Shown: piece by piece, positions 56,408-64,000 of the stretch
Numbering within the stretch: position 1 is the stretch's first letter
How the letters are laid out: every line of letters begins with the position of its first letter
NCBI RefSeq assembly: GCF_900112065.1
Contig: NZ_FOKE01000011.1
Coordinates: 151,219 to 215,218 of the forward strand
Length of the DNA: 64,000 nt
From: Cohnella sp. OV330
GTDB lineage: Bacteria > Bacillota > Bacilli > Paenibacillales > Paenibacillaceae
Direction of reading: 5' to 3'
Translations under genes and position numbers: made by a program
The notes under the pieces: model-generated
Databases searched by the model: none
Told to the model about the DNA's origin: nothing
What the model saw: the letters and a program-made list of their open reading frames with translations, nothing else

Positions 56408-57532
56408 TTAATTAAGCAAAGGCCGGATCGCTTCTACCAAAGCAGCGGCAGCATGCGCATGCGCCCGCTTGCCAGGATGATTGCGCGCGCCGACGGCATC
56501 GGCCGTCATCTCCGGGAGCCGAACGACCGACACGCGCTCGTCGCCCGACTGCGCCCGATACGCGCCCACCGCCCGCTCGATCGCGGGCAGCATCGCCGTG
56601 CCGAGCATGCCGTATGCCCATACGATGTGCGCGTCCCGATTGCATCGCCGCATCTTGCCCACGAATTGCGCCACTGCCCGCTCGAAGACCGCCACGTCGT
56701 CCGCGTTTAACGTGCCGTCTTCATTTAACCGCTGCTCGTACGTCTCGCCCGTTTGCGGGTCCCTCCATGCCTGATAGTGGAACGCCCCGTCGTCGTTGGT
56801 TCCCAGGTTGACGACCACCACATCCGGCTGCCAGGCGGCGAAGTCGTTCGCCTCCAAAGCGCCCAGCTCCCGATTCCGGTCGCCCGAAAGCAGTCCGCAT
56901 ACCTGCTCGTAATAAGCCGGAAGGCTCGCATGCGGATTGTTGTCCCAACCCGTCACCACGCCCCAGCCGCTCTGCGACACGATCCGGTACTCGGCGTCCA
57001 GCGCTTCGGCCGTCATCGCGGCGTAGTTGTCGATGGCGCTGAACCACATCGGGATCCAGTCCTGCTCGACGGTCGCGCCGATCGCGCCTTCCCCCGACGT
57101 GATGCTGTCGCCGACGAACTCGATTTTCCGCGGCTTATCCGCCACAGGCAAGAATTCGCCGTCGCAGCGGACCGACCGGATCTGCAGCAGACACGCCGGG
57201 TCGCCGCTCATCGCCTGCGTGTCCTTGACGACCCGCACGTTTTTGACCGCATTTTCATTCATACTTCTGAACACGCACAGCCATTGCCTGCCCGCCGCGA
57301 TCATCTGTCTGCTCACCCAGGCGCCGTTAACGACGACGCTGATCCACGGCTCGCAATAATCGTAGTCCGCCTCGACTTCGATCCACAGCTCGCTCGCCTT
57401 CACGTTCCATTCGACGCCGCTCCCCGTCCAGAACAACGTCAACGGATCGAGGCGCCCCGTCGTGCGCCCATGCACCTTCGTGTGCGCAATCTCCGACAGC
57501 GCGTACGTCCGCAGCTTTTCGTTCGTCTTCAT
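56408..57532 (-). CDS. SGNH/GDSL hydrolase, CE2-like esterase
   Basis: The 374-residue protein has an N-terminal beta-sandwich (residues ~1-130, as in CE2 acetyl esterases) and an SGNH domain: block I KIEFVGDSITSGEGA (nucleophile Ser), block III VVNLGTNDDGAF (Asn) and a C-terminal His block ARNHPGKRAHAHA. It probably removes acetyl groups from carbohydrates in the cytoplasm or at the surface; no signal peptide is seen. The ATG at 57532 follows GGGGGAACGGTTG. Confidence 0.8.
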   Translation of the reverse strand: MKTNEKLRTYALSEIAHTKVHGRTTGRLDPLTLFWTGSGVEWNVKASELWIEVEADYDYCEPWISVVVNGAWVSRQMIAAGRQWLCVFRSMNENAVKNVRVVKDTQAMSGDPACLLQIRSVRCDGEFLPVADKPRKIEFVGDSITSGEGAIGATVEQDWIPMWFSAIDNYAAMTAEALDAEYRIVSQSGWGVVTGWDNNPHASLPAYYEQVCGLLSGDRNRELGALEANDFAAWQPDVVVVNLGTNDDGAFHYQAWRDPQTGETYEQRLNEDGTLNADDVAVFERAVAQFVGKMRRCNRDAHIVWAYGMLGTAMLPAIERAVGAYRAQSGDERVSVVRLPEMTADAVGARNHPGKRAHAHAAAALVEAIRPLLN

Positions 57533-57613
57533 CAACCGTTCCCCCGTTTCGCCCATTTTCTCCGATTCTATCCTGTCCGGCGTCTCCCAGCAACCCAAGG
57601 CCAGCTTTGAAAA

Positions 57614-59098
57614 CTAAACCGGATCAGGCGGCGCAAAACGGTACCTGGTCGCTTGTTCGTAGGCATAGGCGAGACGGAGCAGCACGGGCTCGCTGTATGC
57701 GGTTCCTACGAAGGTAATGCCCTGCGGTCCCTTGGTCGTATAGCCGCCTTCCGCAATAACCCCCGTCTCCGCGTACCCGCCCGGCACCGTTATCGCCGGA
57801 TATCCCGCGCGCGCGGACAAGTCGAGCCCCTCCTCATTGCCGAGAAACAGCAGCGCATCAAGCCGATGCTCTCGAATTGCGTGGTCGATACCCTGATCCC
57901 GGGCCAGCTCGCGATTCAGGCGCAAGCTCTCCACGTATTCAGGCTCGGTCAGCGTGCCGCTTGTCCGGTTCGACCAGATGAGCGTGTCCTGCCCGTATTT
58001 TAACGCGGCGTCGCGATTCGCTTCGTTGTAGGCAATGAGATCATCTAGCGTGCGGACATACGTACCGGAACCGGCTTTGGCGAGATAATCGTTCAGTCCC
58101 TTCTTAAATTCGTACGGCATCACGCTCCAATCCCACTTCGCTTCCTCGCAAGGCAAGGATACCGGATCGACGATGATCGCGCCGCGCGCTTTGCACAGCT
58201 CGATCGCCCGTTCGATAATCTCCGCCCGCGCCTCGTCCAATCCCTGATAATAGTGCCGGGCAACGCCGATCCTCGCGCCCTGCAAGCCGTCCGCATCCAA
58301 GAATGGCGTGTAATCCGGGTATGCGATTCGCCCGTTCTCTCCCATAGCCGCATCCGCCGGATCCACCGCCGTCATCGCGCCGAGCAAGATCGCAGCGTCC
58401 CTGACCGTGCGGGTCATCGGACCGGCCGAATCCTGGCTATGCGTAATTGGGATAATGCCCGTACGGCTGACGAGTCCGATCGTCGGTTTCAGACCCACGA
58501 GGCTATTCTGCGAGGCCGGGCTGATGATCGAACCCGACGTTTCCGTGCCGATGGCGGCGGCGCACAGGTTCGCGGCCGTCGCTGCGCCTGAGCCCGAGCT
58601 CGATCCGCCTACGAAAAACTCGCCTGGGCTGTATGGATTAAGCGTGAGTCCCCCTCTGGAGCTGTAGCCCGCCCACATCGTACCGGACATGAAGTTTGCC
58701 CATTCCGTCATGTTGGCCTTGCCGAGAAAGACCGCGCCCGCAGCCCTCAGCTGCGATGCCACGGCCGAATCCGCAGGCGAAAAGTGCGCCGCAAGCGCGA
58801 TAGACCCCGCGCTCGTGTGCATGCGGTCGCCCGTATCGATATTGTCCTTGAGCAGAATCGGGATGCCGTGCAGCGGCCCGCGCGATCCGCTCTCCCGCCG
58901 TTCCGCGTCGAGCGCCGCGGCGACCGCGAGCGCGTCCGGATTGACCTCGAGCACCGCTCTCAGCTTCGGATTGAACTGCTCGATCCGTTCAAGGTACCAC
59001 CGCACGCAAGCCTCCGACGTTAATGTCCCTGCCTCCATCGCAGCCTGTAATGAAGCGATATCCGCTTCAATTAAACTCTCATTTATATAGGCGTCCAT
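57614..59098 (-). CDS. amidase (amidase signature family)
   Basis: The 494-residue protein is an amidase-signature enzyme with the Ser-cisSer-Lys triad: Lys in IPILLKDNIDTG, cis-Ser in GGSSSGSGAATAAN and Ser in GTETSGSIISPAS. It resembles GatA-like stand-alone amidases that hydrolyse small amides. It is not GatA itself because the other Gat subunits are absent. The start follows GGGAGACACTTCA. It lies upstream of the SGNH esterase on the same strand. Confidence 0.85.
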   Translation of the reverse strand: MDAYINESLIEADIASLQAAMEAGTLTSEACVRWYLERIEQFNPKLRAVLEVNPDALAVAAALDAERRESGSRGPLHGIPILLKDNIDTGDRMHTSAGSIALAAHFSPADSAVASQLRAAGAVFLGKANMTEWANFMSGTMWAGYSSRGGLTLNPYSPGEFFVGGSSSGSGAATAANLCAAAIGTETSGSIISPASQNSLVGLKPTIGLVSRTGIIPITHSQDSAGPMTRTVRDAAILLGAMTAVDPADAAMGENGRIAYPDYTPFLDADGLQGARIGVARHYYQGLDEARAEIIERAIELCKARGAIIVDPVSLPCEEAKWDWSVMPYEFKKGLNDYLAKAGSGTYVRTLDDLIAYNEANRDAALKYGQDTLIWSNRTSGTLTEPEYVESLRLNRELARDQGIDHAIREHRLDALLFLGNEEGLDLSARAGYPAITVPGGYAETGVIAEGGYTTKGPQGITFVGTAYSEPVLLRLAYAYEQATRYRFAPPDPV

Positions 59099-59244
59099 TG
59101 AAGTGTCTCCCGTCTCCGTATCTATCGTTCTGGATTGAATACTCTCTCGCGTACGCTCTCCCCGTTCCTTCCAGTATACAAGTTTTTTCCTGCGGCAAGA
59201 CTAATTCCGTTTCCAAAAAAAGCATACAAGACAGGAGTCCCGCC

Positions 59245-59832
59245 ATGCTAACCGTATTCTGGCAGTCCCTCGTATTGGCTGTCGCCGGCATTCTCATGCT
59301 TCGACTAAGCGGCCGAAAATCGATCTCTCAAATGACGATCCCTCAGATCGGCGTACTCTTGACGATCGGCGCGATACTGGGCTCCGAGGTCGCCGGTAAA
59401 GGACTGGCGGAGACCTTGTTTGCCGTGTTTACGTTTCTGGCCGTCCTTTACCTGCTGGAATGGATATCGCTCAAGTGGAATCTGGCGGAAAGGGTATTAA
59501 AAGGCGCGGCGGTGCCGGTGATCGAAAACGGCAATCTGTTGACCGCCAATATGAAAAAACTGCGGCTGTCCGTGGACGATCTGGAAAAACGGCTGCGGCT
59601 GGATAGCATCGCGCGCGTTCAGGATGTGCGGTACGGAACGATCGAGACGAACGGCGAACTCGGCTACGAGCTCATGCCGCATGCGCGCCCGTTAACGAGG
59701 GGCGATCTGGAGGAGATTTTAAAAGCGAACTTTCCGCAGATCGCCATCCCCGCCCCTCCGCCGCAAGCCGACATTTTCGCGGAAACCGTCAACCCGCAAG
59801 ATCAACCCCCCGCCCCGAACAAACTTCACTAA
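59245..59832 (+). CDS. DUF421 (YetF-like) membrane protein
   Basis: The 195-residue protein has three N-terminal membrane helices (VFWQSLVLAVAGILMLRLSG; IGVLLTIGAILGSEVAGKGL) and a cytoplasmic C-terminal domain with VIENGNLLTANMKKLRLSVD and RVQDVRYGTIETNGELG, the DUF421/YetF pattern. Function unknown, linked to spore or envelope stress in relatives. ATG 59245 follows ACAGGAGTCCCGCC; the frame is open upstream without a start site. Confidence 0.85.
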   Translation: MLTVFWQSLVLAVAGILMLRLSGRKSISQMTIPQIGVLLTIGAILGSEVAGKGLAETLFAVFTFLAVLYLLEWISLKWNLAERVLKGAAVPVIENGNLLTANMKKLRLSVDDLEKRLRLDSIARVQDVRYGTIETNGELGYELMPHARPLTRGDLEEILKANFPQIAIPAPPPQADIFAETVNPQDQPPAPNKLH

Positions 59833-59865
59833 CAAAGCCGTGCGACAGCAGCTAAACATAAAAAA

Positions 59866-59896
59866 CGGGCCCTGCGCCGCTCCCGGCGCAAAGCCC
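59866..59896. terminator. terminator between convergent genes
   Basis: GGGC-GCGCCG and CGGCGC-GCCC segments pair with small bulges; located between the DUF421 gene and the convergent isomerase gene. Confidence 0.45.
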
Positions 59897-59931
59897 GCTT
59901 TGCTTGCCCTATCGTTATGCTGGCCTACCGC

Positions 59932-61374
59932 TTAGATCACCTGAACCTCGATCCCCAGCATACCCGCGGTACGCTTGATCTCCGCCGCCTTGCTGCCGAC
60001 GCCCAGCGCGAAGTGATGGGTCGGGCCCGCGCTGCACCACTGCTCGACGAACGTCGCGACCGGGCGGCCGAAGCTGCAGCGGGTGTTGGTGTTCCCGGTC
60101 TGCGGGATCGGCCCCTTGATCGATTCGCCCTCGGCGACGATCATCTTGTAGCGGCCCTGCGCCGTCTGCCCGATACTGAGCAGCGTGACCGGCCCGGCCT
60201 GGATACTGAACTCGACGCCGATGCCGGAGCCGCGCTTGCCGTGGAACAGCTCCAGCCCCCGAATGACCGGCCGGCCGTCCGCAATCTTGATGTTGTGCGG
60301 ACCGTCGTGACCGACGAGCACGATGTCGTCCTTAAAGTCGCACGGATGCAGCTCGGCAAAGGAGCCGCCCGCTTCGAGCCGGTCCATGATGAGCATGGCC
60401 GCGCAAGTCTTAAGGTCGGCTTCGCCCGCGAGCGGGATGCCCTTGCCGGTCAGGAGGGAGTTGCCGAGCACCATGTTGGAGCCGATGCGCTCGTACTCGT
60501 TGTCGTCGAGCCCCTTATAATAGTAGGCAAGGCCTGTCAGGCCGAATTCGTCCACGAGCTTGTCGAGGCCGACCGCGACCTTCGCGGACCAGGCGAGATC
60601 CTCGGGCTTGATCGGCCGCGTGACCGGATCGATGAACGGATCGGAGACGGTGAACACGCTATGAATCTCTTCGAGCTTGGCGTCGATCTCCCGCTGGGTG
60701 GCACCATTCACGGCCTTGGCCAGGTCGCACATCTCGAGCATCTGCACGTGCGCGCCGAACGACGCCGTGAAAGCGGTCGGATCGGAGTTCATGTCGTACA
60801 TGCCTTCATACGTATGGCCGAGATAGCCGATCCGCGCGTACTTGAACGCGCGCCGCGCATTCGCCGCGCGGCACCAAGACCGCAGCTCGGCCGTGGCCGC
60901 AGGGTCGTCGTACAACGTGCCGACGATCATACCGGCCGCCGGCCGCCCCGCCCGAACGAGCACGCCCGCGATCTCGGGCAGCGAGCAGATGTTGTCGTTG
61001 GCCAGCTGCATGTAGGTGGTCGTGTTCGTGTAGTCCAGACGCTGCCTCGGCTGCAAGGCGACGAGCACGGTCGGTACAGACAAGCCGAGAATCGGCGTCG
61101 CTGCCGTGGAGGACGTGACGTACGTGCTGAGGAAGCTGAACAGCATATCGACGTCCTGCTTTTTCAAATACTCGGTCGCCGCGAACGCCTTGTCCACCGT
61201 ATCGACGAATCCCGCGCTGACGACCTCGACGTCCATCTCGCGCAGCCGGTTTTCGAATTCCTGCCCGTAACCCGCGAGCTCCTCTCGCAGTCCAGAAAAC
61301 TGCTCCCAGTAAGGTTCGTGCCCCACCGTCATGACGCCGACACGCGCGCGTGCACGTTGGAAATTTTTAGACAT
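59932..61374 (-). CDS. L-fucose/L-arabinose isomerase family protein
   Basis: The 480-residue protein matches the L-arabinose/L-fucose isomerase fold: an N-terminal Rossmann-like domain (VGVMTVGHEPYWEQFSGL) and later ELHPCDFKDDIVLVGHDG and GKRGSGIGVEFSIQAGPV, where the metal-binding Glu and His residues of the family lie. Substrate specificity cannot be assigned. The ATG at 61374 follows GAGGAGGACTTTGAAC. It is divergent from an AraC regulator across a 537-bp spacer, suggesting sugar-induced expression. Confidence 0.75.
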   Translation of the reverse strand: MSKNFQRARARVGVMTVGHEPYWEQFSGLREELAGYGQEFENRLREMDVEVVSAGFVDTVDKAFAATEYLKKQDVDMLFSFLSTYVTSSTAATPILGLSVPTVLVALQPRQRLDYTNTTTYMQLANDNICSLPEIAGVLVRAGRPAAGMIVGTLYDDPAATAELRSWCRAANARRAFKYARIGYLGHTYEGMYDMNSDPTAFTASFGAHVQMLEMCDLAKAVNGATQREIDAKLEEIHSVFTVSDPFIDPVTRPIKPEDLAWSAKVAVGLDKLVDEFGLTGLAYYYKGLDDNEYERIGSNMVLGNSLLTGKGIPLAGEADLKTCAAMLIMDRLEAGGSFAELHPCDFKDDIVLVGHDGPHNIKIADGRPVIRGLELFHGKRGSGIGVEFSIQAGPVTLLSIGQTAQGRYKMIVAEGESIKGPIPQTGNTNTRCSFGRPVATFVEQWCSAGPTHHFALGVGSKAAEIKRTAGMLGIEVQVI

Positions 61375-61911
61375 GTTCAAAGTCCTCCTCTTCGTCTTGT
61401 AAAACCCTCTTCTTCATCGTAGGCAAACAGGCGAATCGTAACAATGAGATCTCCAACTCCTTTTGGAATAATTCTACGATTACTTTTATAAAGGGCAGAG
61501 GTAGGACGAACCGGATGAACGGCGCGATTGGATCCCTTCGACTTGACACTAATCGTAGTCGCGGCATACAGCAATTAACATCCCGACTATCGGTAAGCGC
61601 TTTCCTGATGCAATCCTCTCACGAAATATAAGCTCAGTTCTCCCCTCAACGTCTGTCGCAACGCAAATGCGGTTAAATCCTTTAAGATCACGCCCCGCCA
61701 AAACTTCGGACCTGCCCTCCGATCGCATTCCGAATTTTTCATGTCAATCATTTACATCTAATTTTTTACATAAATTATGAATTCATCCTTCTATATCGCA
61801 TGAGAGAACGATCTATATTTTAGAAAAATATTACGATCTCTGCTATACTACATGCAGGTGTCGAGAGAGGGAGGAAGCAGGAATGCGCGCGAAAAATGGG
61901 GAAAAAGGGCG
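61375..61911. promoter_or_regulatory. 537-bp divergent intergenic region
   Basis: No gene is apparent. A TATACT -10 box (61844-61849) precedes the AraC gene, and AT-rich sequence with TTTACAT direct repeats (61750-61785) lies upstream. The length allows looping by the AraC regulator. A TTGACA box occurs at about 61541-61546. Confidence 0.4.
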
Positions 61912-62715
61912 ATGATCGAGCCGGTAGCGATTTATTACGAGCATTGCGAGGCGGGGTGGCAGGTGCCGCGATCGCGGACGAATAACCATATCGCGGTGCT
62001 GGTGACGGAGGGGCAGGCGGTATTCGAGACGGAGCAGGGGAGCTTCAGGCTGAGCCGGGGAGATATGCTGTTCATGCCGAGGGGCCTCGAACGGAGCGCA
62101 TCCAATTCGCCCGAGGAGCCGCATGAGATGTTCGTCGCGCATTTTCAATATGAGGGAGAGGGTGAAGGCCTGCCGCTGTTGACTGTGCCGCAGGCGCGCG
62201 TCGCGAGGCCCCATAACTACGACTACGTGCGCAACCGCTTCGCCGCACTCGTCCAATACTGGCTTCGGCAGTCGCCTTGCCGGCCGGCGCTTTGCCATGC
62301 CGCGCTGCTGGAGCTGCTCGCGCTGTTCGCGGAGGCGTCCGAATCCGCGGCCTCCCAAGGCGCCGCCGCGGGTCTCGTCTATCGGCTGGAGGCGTACATG
62401 CTGCTCCATTACCGCAGGACGATCGCTGTCGGCGAGCTCGCCGCCCATGTTGGGAAGACGCCGAACTACGTCAGCGCGCTGTACCGCCAATCGACGGGCC
62501 GTACGCTGACTGACTACATGCAGCAGATCCGGATCGCGTCCGCCTGCGACCTGCTCCTGACCTCGCAGATGAACGTCAGAGAGATCTCGGATTACCTGGG
62601 CTTTTGCGAGCAGTCGTATTTTAACAAGGTGTTCAAAAAAATAACCGGCACCCTGCCCTCCGCATACGTGCGGCACAAGGTGAACCGGTCGGAGACGGAA
62701 GGCGCCGGCGATTAG
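61912..62715 (+). CDS. AraC family transcriptional regulator
   Basis: The 267-residue protein has an N-terminal cupin (VTEGQAVFETEQGSFRLSRG then DMLFMPRGLERSAS) and a C-terminal double HTH (AVGELAAHVGKTPNYVSALY; VREISDYLGFCEQSYFNKVF), the usual sugar-type AraC architecture. The in-frame ATG 61912 follows GGGGAAAAAGGGCG; ATG 61852 overlaps the likely promoter and is rejected. It probably activates the divergent isomerase gene. Confidence 0.8.
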   Translation: MIEPVAIYYEHCEAGWQVPRSRTNNHIAVLVTEGQAVFETEQGSFRLSRGDMLFMPRGLERSASNSPEEPHEMFVAHFQYEGEGEGLPLLTVPQARVARPHNYDYVRNRFAALVQYWLRQSPCRPALCHAALLELLALFAEASESAASQGAAAGLVYRLEAYMLLHYRRTIAVGELAAHVGKTPNYVSALYRQSTGRTLTDYMQQIRIASACDLLLTSQMNVREISDYLGFCEQSYFNKVFKKITGTLPSAYVRHKVNRSETEGAGD

Positions 62716-63137
62716 GCCTTGGTCAGCGCTTTGATCGTCTCATTCTGGGATTGCTGCATTTGCTGCAGCATTTGCTGAATTTGCTGGATCATCTGCTGCA
62801 TCTGCTGCTGCATCTGTTCTTGTTGTTGCTGCTGCGCCGATGCTGCCTCTTCATTCTTTTTCGCGGCTTCATCCGCTTTCTTCTGCGCTGCTTGATCCGA
62901 TTGCTTTTTCAGCGTTTCTGCGTCCTGAACGAGCTTTCCGACCTGCGCCTGCTGCTGTTGCACTTGCTTCAGCGCGCCTTGCCCCGCCAGATTCTGCTGC
63001 CAGATCGTATTGCTCGTCGAATTTCCTAGCGCGTCGTTGATCGCCTTATAGGCGTCGCTGCTCATCATAAGACCGATCCCGCCCGCCAAACCCGCTACGA
63101 AGATCCCCGCTGCCTTCAATACCGTCTTCTTGTTCAT
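62712..63137 (-). CDS. glutamine-rich coiled-coil protein with N-terminal membrane segment
   Basis: The 141-residue protein begins MNKKTVLKAAGIFVAGLAGG, a signal-anchor-like helix, followed by a helical region of Ala/Lys/Gln (QQAQVGKLVQDAETLKKQSD) and a C-terminal Gln-Met-rich tract of repeated QQM units (e.g. QQMQQMIQQIQQMLQQMQQ). Such sequences form coiled coils. No family is recognised; it may be a membrane-anchored structural or spore protein. The ATG at 63137 follows GGGAGGGGTTATTAAA. It overlaps the AraC gene end by 4 bp on the opposite strand. Confidence 0.65.
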   Translation of the reverse strand: MNKKTVLKAAGIFVAGLAGGIGLMMSSDAYKAINDALGNSTSNTIWQQNLAGQGALKQVQQQQAQVGKLVQDAETLKKQSDQAAQKKADEAAKKNEEAASAQQQQQEQMQQQMQQMIQQIQQMLQQMQQSQNETIKALTKA

Positions 63138-63344
63138 TTTAATAACCCCTCCCGGTTGAATTCCTGTGACTTCATCATACTCGATATGCGGGAAGGGTTC
63201 TGTAACGCAGACTACATTCTGGAAATTTTTTTTTGTCCGCTTGTACCGCCTGCAGTCGACGTGCGGCGCCATGCGGTTCGATATTCGCCTCGCAATCCGA
63301 TAAAATAAAACAGAAGTACATCATTCGGAAACGAGGTCTCGATA

Positions 63345-64000
63345 TTGGGAAGCGGAAAAAAACAGTCTGTCGTCTTAAGAAAAGCGCTGCGAGGATTAGC
63401 CGTCATCATCGGCGCATTCATAACGGCTTATGGTCTTGAAGCGGTGCTGATTCCGAACAACGTATCCGACGGCGGCGTGACCGGTCTCAGCATCGTAGGA
63501 TCGGAGCTGATCGAACTGCCGCTGGGTCTGTTGATCGCGGTTCTGAACATTCCGTTTATTTTTCTCGGCTACAAGCAGATCGGAAAAAGCTTCGCCATCA
63601 ACTCGGTGCTGGGCATTGCGTCGCTGGCCATCGGCACGATTACGATGCATCATATCAAACCCATTCTGGAAGGGGATACGCTGCTGGTCACCGTCGTCGG
63701 CGGCATCATTATCGGCTTTGGCATGGGTCTGGCCTTGCGCAACGGCGGCGCGCTGGACGGGATCGACATGCTGGCGGTGCTGCTGTCCCGCAAGCTGCCT
63801 TTCGGCACAAGCGACCTGATCCTGTTCCTGAATGCGTTCGTGTTTATCGTCGTCTCGACCGTCTTCGGTCTGCAGGGCGCGATCATGTCGGGCATCGCCT
63901 ACTACATCGCCTCCAAAGTAATCCATATCGTCGAAGAAGGCTTAAGCGGCGCCAAGACGTTCAAGATCATCTCCAAGCACCCCGAAACCATGGTCGAGAC
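63345..64000 (+). CDS. YitT family membrane protein (3' end outside window)
   Basis: Translated from TTG 63345 (preceded by ACGAGGTCTCGATA), the product reads LGSGKKQSVVLRKALRGLAV then GAFITAYGLEAVLIPNNVSD and GGVTGLSIVGSELIELPLGL, with IAYYIASKVIHIVEEGLSGA further on. This is the YitT (DUF161/DUF2179) pattern: five membrane helices followed by a cytoplasmic domain that is cut off by the window end. Function unknown. No ATG start is available, so an ORF caller restricted to ATG would miss it. Confidence 0.85.
   Translation, partial: MGSGKKQSVVLRKALRGLAVIIGAFITAYGLEAVLIPNNVSDGGVTGLSIVGSELIELPLGLLIAVLNIPFIFLGYKQIGKSFAINSVLGIASLAIGTITMHHIKPILEGDTLLVTVVGGIIIGFGMGLALRNGGALDGIDMLAVLLSRKLPFGTSDLILFLNAFVFIVVSTVFGLQGAIMSGIAYYIASKVIHIVEEGLSGAKTFKIISKHPETMVE

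Noticed and set aside
56753..57610. 285-codon plus-strand frame over the SGNH esterase
   Set aside because: Arg-rich shadow without motifs; the SGNH blocks are on the other strand.
57614..59098. amidase as GatA of the tRNA amidotransferase
   Set aside because: No gatB or gatC is nearby and the sequence fits stand-alone amidases better.
59917..61422. 501-codon plus-strand frame over the isomerase gene
   Set aside because: Arg/Asp/His-rich antisense shadow; the minus strand encodes a clear isomerase-family protein.
61367..61574. two overlapping small minus-strand frames upstream of the isomerase
   Set aside because: They lie in the regulatory spacer, overlap each other and lack ribosome sites.

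Overview
The window looks like a chromosomal segment of a Gram-positive, spore-forming bacterium of the Paenibacillaceae type (Paenibacillus or Cohnella-like). This is inferred from the moderately high G+C with many long antisense shadow frames, purine-rich Bacillota-type ribosome binding sites (AGGAGG, sometimes with TTG or GTG starts), an S-layer-homology surface protein, YitT, DUF421, VanZ and ABC-F proteins, and a very large number of one-component regulators. No rRNA, tRNA, CRISPR array or complete insertion sequence was seen.

Layout. 1-9.5 kb: a 5'-cut amidoligase-like gene, an FGE/SUMF1-like protein, DinB, a WYL regulator, an alpha/beta hydrolase, an MFS pump divergent from a LysR regulator, a GNAT enzyme, and an unusual dihydroorotate-dehydrogenase-like/membrane fusion whose membrane half is internally duplicated. 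9.6-15.1 kb: small regulator/DoxX/effector-binding modules with clear operators. 15.2-18 kb: VanZ and an AT-rich ABC-F protein. 18-24.4 kb: a decaying zone with two MarR systems, a TetR/ABC efflux cassette and several broken genes (SDR, aldo/keto reductase, NmrA-like, FtsX permease, a secreted peptide). 24.4-28 kb: a large S-layer-anchored protein with RCC1-like repeats. 28.4-30.6 kb: a second WYL regulator plus two GyrI-like proteins, paralogous to the 11.3-13.4 kb locus and sharing its operator. 30.7-36.3 kb: a TetR regulon (two SDR-type reductases, multicopper oxidase, DHA2 pump) marked by five copies of one operator. 36.6-45.1 kb: SDR, AraC, a histidine kinase/response regulator/CPBP protease operon, AraC with aldo/keto reductase, and a pirin/YjdI/YjdJ operon. 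45.1-49.1 kb: an unknown small gene, a decayed stalk-domain gene and a YhcX-like GNAT-nitrilase fusion followed by a second nitrilase.

The most interesting part is 49.3-53.6 kb. The 3' end of rlmH, the classical attachment site of SCC-type islands, is repeated as a 27-bp direct repeat (25/27 identical) at 50.9 kb, and 21 bp of it recur at 49.3 kb. Between the first two copies lies an AT-rich 2.6-kb insert with only two genes: a ParB/DGQHR-like protein and a protein ending in a HEPN-type R-N-x3-H motif. This looks like a minimal SCC-like cargo cassette carrying an undescribed two-gene system, possibly toxin/antitoxin or phage defence. The second segment carries a TetR/SDR pair. No recombinase is in the window.

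53.6-64 kb: rlmH, a TetR/NmrA-like pair, SRPBCC, an SGNH esterase, an amidase, DUF421, an L-arabinose/L-fucose isomerase-family enzyme divergent from an AraC regulator, a glutamine-rich secreted or anchored protein and a 3'-cut YitT protein. The overall picture is a stress- and detoxification-rich accessory region built from many small regulator-plus-target modules, several of them decaying.
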